Shown: positions 59,987 through 64,000 of the stretch, one piece after another
Layout of the letters: every line of letters starts with the position of its first letter
Position numbering within the stretch: the stretch's first letter is position 1
NCBI GenBank assembly: GCA_945787845.1
Contig: CALZJH010000011.1
Location: 62,001-126,000 of the forward strand
DNA: 64,000 nucleotides
Source of the DNA: an uncultured Woeseiaceae bacterium
Lineage (GTDB): Bacteria > Pseudomonadota > Gammaproteobacteria > Steroidobacterales > Woeseiaceae
Direction: 5' to 3'
Translations under genes and position numbers: made by a program
Notes under the pieces: generated by a model
The model's input: only the letters and a program-made list of their open reading frames with translations
The model's database searches: none
Told to the model about the DNA's origin: nothing

Positions 59987-61162
59987 CTACAGTCCAAGCA
60001 CGTGCTTGGCGATGATGTTCTTCTGAATCTCGTTTGAACCGGCGTAGATCGTCGCCTTGCGGAAATTGAAATACGCCAGTGCACTCTGCGTCTCGCTACC
60101 TTCACCGACACCGGGACCCGGATTGTAGGGCAGGGCGTAGTAGCCCGCGGCATCCATATACAGCGTATCAATGGCCTGGTGAATCTCCGTGCCCTTGATC
60201 TTGAGGAAAGACGACTCCGGTCCCGGAGCCTTGCCCGATGTAACGGCCGCCAGCGTGCGCAGCTCAATGTATTCGAGCGCTTTGAGGTCAACCTCCACAG
60301 CGGCCAGCCTGCGCATGAAATTCTTGTCGTTGGCGAGCGGTGCCGCGCCGCGAACCGGGCGGGCAGCCTGTTCCCGAAGCCGGCGCAGCCGATATTCGGA
60401 CCGGAAAGTATTTGCCGAATTGGTGCGCTCATGCTGGAGCAGGACTTTGCCGTAAGTCCAGCCCTTGCCTTCTTCGCCGACGAGGTTTTCGACGGGAACC
60501 TCGACGTTGTCGAAGTGAATTTCATTCACTTCGTGCGTTCCGTCGAGCAGGATGATCGGCTTGACGGACACGCCCGGGGACTGCATGTCGATGAGCAGGA
60601 AGCTAATGCCCTCCTGGCGACGCGCGACATCGCTGCTGGTCCTGACGAGGCAGAAGATCCAGTCGGCGTGTTGACCGAGCGTGGTCCACGTCTTTGTGCC
60701 ATTGACGAGGTAATGGTCGCCGGCGAGATCGGCACTCATCTTGAGTGAAGCGAGGTCGGAGCCAGCCCCCGGTTCCGAATACCCCTGACACCACCATACA
60801 TTGCTCTCGAGAATGTCGGGCAGAAAGCGTTTTTTCTGCTCGTCACTGCCGAAGGTGTAAATTACCGGCCCCACCATGCGCAGGCCGAATGGGATAACGA
60901 CGGGGGCGTTGGCAGACCCTTCTTCGCGCGCGAAGATGTACTTCTGCACCGGGCTCCAGTCCGTACCGCCGTACTCGACGGGCCAGTTCACGCCCGCCCA
61001 ACCCTTGTTGAACAGGATTTTTTGCCAGCGGATCTGCATTTCGGGTTCGAGTTCCGCTCCCGAGTCCATGGCTTCCCGAATATCGTCGGGTAACTCGTCG
61101 CGGAAAAATGCCCGGACCTCTTCCTGGAATGCGAGTTCTTCCTCGCTGAACGTGACGTGCAT
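59987..61162 (-). CDS. Acyl-CoA dehydrogenase, large-subunit type (pimeloyl-CoA dehydrogenase-like)
   Basis: A 391-residue acyl-CoA dehydrogenase resembling the large subunit of pimeloyl-CoA-type enzymes. Indicative runs are NWPVEYGGTDWSPVQKYIF, CQGYSEPGAGSDLASLK, NGTKTWTTLGQHADWIFCLV, GTHEVNEIHFDNVEVPVENL and the C-terminal YAGSNEIQKNIIAKHVLGL. It is the first gene of the two-gene minus-strand operon and diverges from moaA. A role in breaking down a dicarboxylic, branched or ring-derived acyl-CoA is likely; the partner is at 58842. Confidence 0.88.
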   Translation of the reverse strand: MHVTFSEEELAFQEEVRAFFRDELPDDIREAMDSGAELEPEMQIRWQKILFNKGWAGVNWPVEYGGTDWSPVQKYIFAREEGSANAPVVIPFGLRMVGPVIYTFGSDEQKKRFLPDILESNVWWCQGYSEPGAGSDLASLKMSADLAGDHYLVNGTKTWTTLGQHADWIFCLVRTSSDVARRQEGISFLLIDMQSPGVSVKPIILLDGTHEVNEIHFDNVEVPVENLVGEEGKGWTYGKVLLQHERTNSANTFRSEYRLRRLREQAARPVRGAAPLANDKNFMRRLAAVEVDLKALEYIELRTLAAVTSGKAPGPESSFLKIKGTEIHQAIDTLYMDAAGYYALPYNPGPGVGEGSETQSALAYFNFRKATIYAGSNEIQKNIIAKHVLGL

Positions 61163-61262
61163 ACGGTCTAATCCCTGCTAGGCGAGCGCTGTAGCCTATC
61201 AAAGACGGGCGATGTCGTCTGTTGCTGTTTGTATCAGGGGGCGTTTGCGGCAGAATGCGTCC

Positions 61263-62324
61263 ATGAGTTCTGACCTGCACCCTGATGATCTGCCAGCGCC
61301 AAATATTGCCGCTGTGCGTGACGCCCTGCAGCGGCCCCTGCATGACCTGCGGATATCCGTCCTGGATCAGTGCAATTTCCGCTGCCCCTACTGTATGCCG
61401 GAAGACGAATTTCATGCAGATTACGAATTCCTGAACAGGCAGCAGCGCCTGAGCTACGAAGAGATTCTTCGAATTGCGGGGGTCGCGGCACGACTTGGCG
61501 TCAGCAAGCTGCGGCTGACGGGCGGTGAGCCCTTGCTGGACAAACGGATTCCAACCCTCGTGAAGGGGCTGGCGGCGATTCCCGGCATCGATGACCTGGC
61601 GCTGACGACGAACGCCATGTTGCTGGCACCGATGGCGGAGAAGCTGGCGGCTGCCGGTTTGCATCGAGTGACAATTAGCCTCGACAGTCTCGACGAGGAC
61701 GTATTCCGGCGTATGAGCGGCGGCCGCGGGGATCTGTCACGGGTCCTTGATGGCGTGTCGGCGGCACAAAGTGCCGGACTGTCGCCGATCAAGATCAACG
61801 TTGTCGTGCAGCGCGGGGTCAATGATCACACGGTGCTGGACCTGCTCGAGCATTTTCGCGGCAGCGGGCATATTGTGCGGCTGATCGAGTTTATGGACGT
61901 GGGCAATCGCAACGGCTGGCGGCTCGACCAGGTGGTCCCGTCCCGGCAGTTGCTGCAGAAGGTGCGAGAACGCTGGCCGGTAAGGCGCGTCGACCAGAAT
62001 TACCCGGGCGAAGTGGCCCGGCGCTATGAGTACGTTGATGGGGCCGGCGAGATCGGCTTCATCTCGTCGGTGACCGAGCCGTTCTGCGGTGATTGCAGCC
62101 GCGCGCGGCTGTCCGCGGACGGCATGCTTTATACTTGCCTGTTCGCCAACCAGGGAACGGATCTGCGCGAATCGCTGCGCAATGACGCTGACGATGAGGA
62201 GCTCACCGATATCCTCTCGCAGATATGGTTGCAGCGCGCCGATCGTTACAGCGAGTTGCGGCGACCCGAGCTGGCCGAAGCGCATGTCTTGCGCAAGGTC
62301 GAGATGTACAGAATTGGAGGATAG
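61263..62324 (+). CDS. moaA: GTP 3',8-cyclase
   Basis: A radical-SAM enzyme that, with MoaC, makes the pterin precursor of molybdenum cofactor. The 353-residue product has the N-terminal cluster motif CNFRCPYC, the GGEPLL region, the C-terminal second cluster with CGDCSRARLSADGMLYTCLF and the characteristic final Gly-Gly. The ATG at 61263 follows a CAGAAT hexamer by 6 bases; a GTG at 61212 is in frame but lies in what looks like the promoter. It opens the moaA-moaC-mobA-moaD-moaE run. Confidence 0.95.
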   Translation: MSSDLHPDDLPAPNIAAVRDALQRPLHDLRISVLDQCNFRCPYCMPEDEFHADYEFLNRQQRLSYEEILRIAGVAARLGVSKLRLTGGEPLLDKRIPTLVKGLAAIPGIDDLALTTNAMLLAPMAEKLAAAGLHRVTISLDSLDEDVFRRMSGGRGDLSRVLDGVSAAQSAGLSPIKINVVVQRGVNDHTVLDLLEHFRGSGHIVRLIEFMDVGNRNGWRLDQVVPSRQLLQKVRERWPVRRVDQNYPGEVARRYEYVDGAGEIGFISSVTEPFCGDCSRARLSADGMLYTCLFANQGTDLRESLRNDADDEELTDILSQIWLQRADRYSELRRPELAEAHVLRKVEMYRIGG

Positions 62325-62327
62325 TTG

Positions 62328-62804
62328 TTGGGCAAGCTGAGTCATATCGATGCGGAGAATCGACCGACCATGGTCGATGTCAGCGAGAAGACGGCCGGCA
62401 ACCGTACGGCCCATGCACGTACGCGCGTACGCCTGCCGGAAACGATCACCGCGCACATATCCGGTGACGAAATTGCGACAAAGAAAGGTCCCGTGTTTGC
62501 TACGGCAATCATCGCCGGCGTAATGGCAGCGAAGAGAACCCATGAGCTGATCCCGTTCTGCCATCCATTGGGCCTGGAGAACTGCAAGGTGATGGTTGAG
62601 CTGCAGGGCGATGACGTCGTGATCGACTGCCACTGCAAAGTGCACCACAAGACCGGCGTCGAGATGGAAGCACTGACCGGTGCGAGCGTCGCGGCGCTGA
62701 CGGTGTACGACATGCTCAAGGCGATGTCGCATGACATCGTGATTCACGAGACCCGGCTGATATCCAAGACGGGCGGCAAGCAGGACTTTCATCGCGATGA
62801 CTAG
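62328..62804 (+). CDS. moaC: Cyclic pyranopterin monophosphate synthase
   Basis: Converts the MoaA product into cyclic pyranopterin monophosphate. The 158-residue protein begins LSHIDAENRPTMVDVSEKTA and contains the KKGPVFATAIIAGVMAAKRT helix, PFCHPLGLENCKVMVEL and ALTGASVAALTVYDM, with the active-site Lys and His of the family. GGAGG at 62316-62320 lies 7 bases before TTG 62328, which is the likely start; a TTG three bases earlier is possible. It overlaps mobA by 8 bases. Confidence 0.94.
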   Translation: MGKLSHIDAENRPTMVDVSEKTAGNRTAHARTRVRLPETITAHISGDEIATKKGPVFATAIIAGVMAAKRTHELIPFCHPLGLENCKVMVELQGDDVVIDCHCKVHHKTGVEMEALTGASVAALTVYDMLKAMSHDIVIHETRLISKTGGKQDFHRDD

Positions 62805-63387
62805 CGGGCCTGTATACGGACTCGTGTTGTCCGGCGGCAAGAGTCAGCGCATGGGCCGCGACAAGGCACTGCTGGAGCGCGACGGCCAGTCACAGCTCGC
62901 CTATATCGCGACACTGCTCGAGGATTGTGTCGATCGCGTGTTCGTATCCACGCGGGAAGACCAGAAGCAGGAGGCCGAGCGGCGCCAGTTCGACCAGGTT
63001 GTGGATCACTACGACGACATGGGACCCCTTGCCGGGATTCTTTCGGCCATGGAGGACTATCCTGAGGTCGATTGGCTGGTCGTGGCCTGTGACCTGCCCA
63101 ATATCAGCGGCGCCACGTTGCGCGAGTTGCTCGACCAGCGTTCCTCGCAGCATCCGTTTACAGCTTACGCCAGCAGTCACGACGGGCTCCCCGAGCCCTT
63201 GTGTGCGTTTTACCCGGCGAGCAGCCTCGCGCTGATCCGACAATTCGCCGACGAAGGTATTCACTGTCCGCGAAAGATCCTGATCCGCTCCGATACGCAC
63301 CTGCTCAAGCAAAGCGACCCGGCTTCGCTCGACAACGTGAATACGCCGCACGATCTTGCGGATAGTGTGCTCGAGGTGACCCGGTGA
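62797..63387 (+). CDS. mobA: Molybdenum cofactor guanylyltransferase
   Basis: Attaches GMP to molybdopterin to form the guanine dinucleotide cofactor. The 196-residue nucleotidyltransferase has the N-terminal VLSGGKSQRMGRDKALLE, the DHYDDMGPLAGILSAM loop and VACDLPN with the catalytic Asp, plus a late VNTPHDL. It overlaps moaC by 8 bases and moaD by 4 bases, an uncommon placement inside a moa run but a sensible one functionally. Confidence 0.93.
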   Translation: MTSGPVYGLVLSGGKSQRMGRDKALLERDGQSQLAYIATLLEDCVDRVFVSTREDQKQEAERRQFDQVVDHYDDMGPLAGILSAMEDYPEVDWLVVACDLPNISGATLRELLDQRSSQHPFTAYASSHDGLPEPLCAFYPASSLALIRQFADEGIHCPRKILIRSDTHLLKQSDPASLDNVNTPHDLADSVLEVTR

Positions 63388-63626
63388 AGACGATTACCGT
63401 GCGCTATTTTGCGATGTTCCGCGAGCATGCAGGCGTGGCGGAAGAAACCCTGCGTCTGGACGCAAGGACGGCCCACGACGTCTTCGAATCCACGCGCGCG
63501 AGGCACGGCTCGACCGAACCCAACGGTCATTGCAAGGTGGCGATCAACGACCACATGGCCGACTGGGACAGCCCCGTCAATGACGGCGATACGGTTCTGC
63601 TGTTTCCGCCCGTAGCGGGTGGCTGA
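63384..63626 (+). CDS. moaD: Molybdopterin synthase small subunit
   Basis: The sulfur carrier of molybdopterin synthase. The 80-residue ubiquitin-like protein ends in the required Gly-Gly (PPVAGG), which is activated to a thiocarboxylate. It starts with GTG inside the mobA stop (GTGA). Other expected features are RYFAMFREHAGVAEE near the start and the acidic VNDGDTVLLFPP strand near the end. Confidence 0.93.
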   Translation: MKTITVRYFAMFREHAGVAEETLRLDARTAHDVFESTRARHGSTEPNGHCKVAINDHMADWDSPVNDGDTVLLFPPVAGG

Positions 63627-63627
63627 C

Positions 63628-64000
63628 ATGATCGAGGTCAGCGACGCACCCATCGATACGGCAGCATTGCAGCGTTCGCTGACCAATCCGGCGGCGGGCG
63701 GTTATTGTGCATTCGAAGGCTGGGTGCGCAATGAGAACGAAGGCCACAAAGTGCACCGGCTGGAATATGAAGCCTACGAACCGCTCGTGATCAGTGAAGG
63801 CGAGAAGGTGCTGGCCGAAGCCAGGGAGCGCTTTCCATACCTCGAGGCGCGTTGCGTGCATCGTGTCGGCCTGCTTGAGCTGGGGGAGTGTGCGGTCTGG
63901 ATAGGCGTTGCGGCCCCGCATCGAGATGAGGCATTCAAAGCCTGCCGCTACATTATCGATGAGATCAAGGTGCGCCTGCCGATCTGGAAGAAAGAGCACT
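63628..64000 (+). CDS. moaE: Molybdopterin synthase catalytic subunit (3' end outside window)
   Basis: Large subunit of molybdopterin synthase, which adds two sulfurs from MoaD to the pterin precursor. The first 124 codons are in the window: YCAFEGWVRNENEGHKVHRL, EYEAYEPLVISEGEKVL, CVHRVGLLELGE, AAPHRDEAFKACRYIIDE and the tail KVRLPIWKKE, which carries the active-site Lys. The gene starts with ATG one base after the moaD stop and runs off the right edge. Confidence 0.93.
   Translation, partial: MIEVSDAPIDTAALQRSLTNPAAGGYCAFEGWVRNENEGHKVHRLEYEAYEPLVISEGEKVLAEARERFPYLEARCVHRVGLLELGECAVWIGVAAPHRDEAFKACRYIIDEIKVRLPIWKKEH

Overview
This window is a GC-rich (roughly 60 percent) chromosomal segment with dense, often overlapping genes. 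The gene set points to an aerobic to microaerobic heterotrophic gammaproteobacterium: FabA/FabB unsaturated fatty acid synthesis, a ccoNOQP-ccoGHIS oxidase cluster, GlnRS used directly, and Spu/Puu-type polyamine genes. A marine Woeseia-like lineage is my guess, not something the sequence proves. I see no rRNA or tRNA gene, CRISPR array, insertion sequence or phage gene, and no gene-free stretch longer than about 275 bases.

Layout. 1-3993: end of a phenylacetate cluster (paaI partial, then overlapping paaABCDE for ring epoxidation). 4053-9217: fabA-fabB, S-formylglutathione hydrolase, a TauE/SafE permease, a subclass B3-like metallo-beta-lactamase lipoprotein coupled to a small STAS-like gene, and a small lipoprotein. 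9214-17808 (minus): the whole cbb3 cytochrome oxidase locus, in transcription order ccoN-O-Q-P, a 97-aa membrane protein, ccoG-H-I-S and a TauE/SafE-like membrane protein. 18023-22740: an apparent signalling and stress block: PAS-PAS hybrid histidine kinase, SirB-like protein, a candidate small RNA with its own terminator, a tandem UspA protein, a DksA/TraR zinc finger protein and a FixJ-type regulator.

22775-26291 (minus): a TetR-HlyD-ABC export operon whose ATPase gene is broken by a deletion and frameshift; its promoter is packed with nested palindromes and lies back to back with one for ribA. 27219-28037: queF. 28129-33478: a cyanophycin locus (cphB, cphA and a second Mur-ligase-like gene without ATP-grasp). 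33444-39951: alpha/beta hydrolase, EVE protein, DUF47-Pit phosphate transport, gamma-glutamyltransferase and a spinster-type MFS protein. 39974-40937: a DUF302 protein and a lower-GC four-helix membrane protein. 41083-49730: polyamine catabolism (two gamma-glutamylpolyamine synthetases, IclR regulator, NhaC-like transporter, PuuD/SpuA hydrolase, SpuC-type aminotransferase, agmatinase-family enzyme).

49736-53391: TetR regulator and a 959-aa protein joining two receiver-like domains, one transmembrane helix, periplasmic repeats and a TonB C-terminal domain. 53583-61162: divergent thrS/glnS, SAM hydrolase, queuosine precursor transporter and a paired large/small acyl-CoA dehydrogenase operon. 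61263-64000: moaA-moaC-mobA-moaD-moaE, the last running off the window.

How it fits together. Cyanophycin stores arginine and aspartate, and the polyamine cluster 8 kb away could take arginine-derived agmatine and putrescine onward, so the segment may hold a nitrogen storage and release circuit (inference). The oxidase cluster is followed by two-component and stress genes that would suit control by oxygen or redox. The least familiar items are the receiver-TonB fusion, the Mur-like cyanophycin companion, the candidate small RNA, and a recurring -10-like hexamer 6-8 bases before start codons that lack a Shine-Dalgarno site, suggesting leaderless transcripts.
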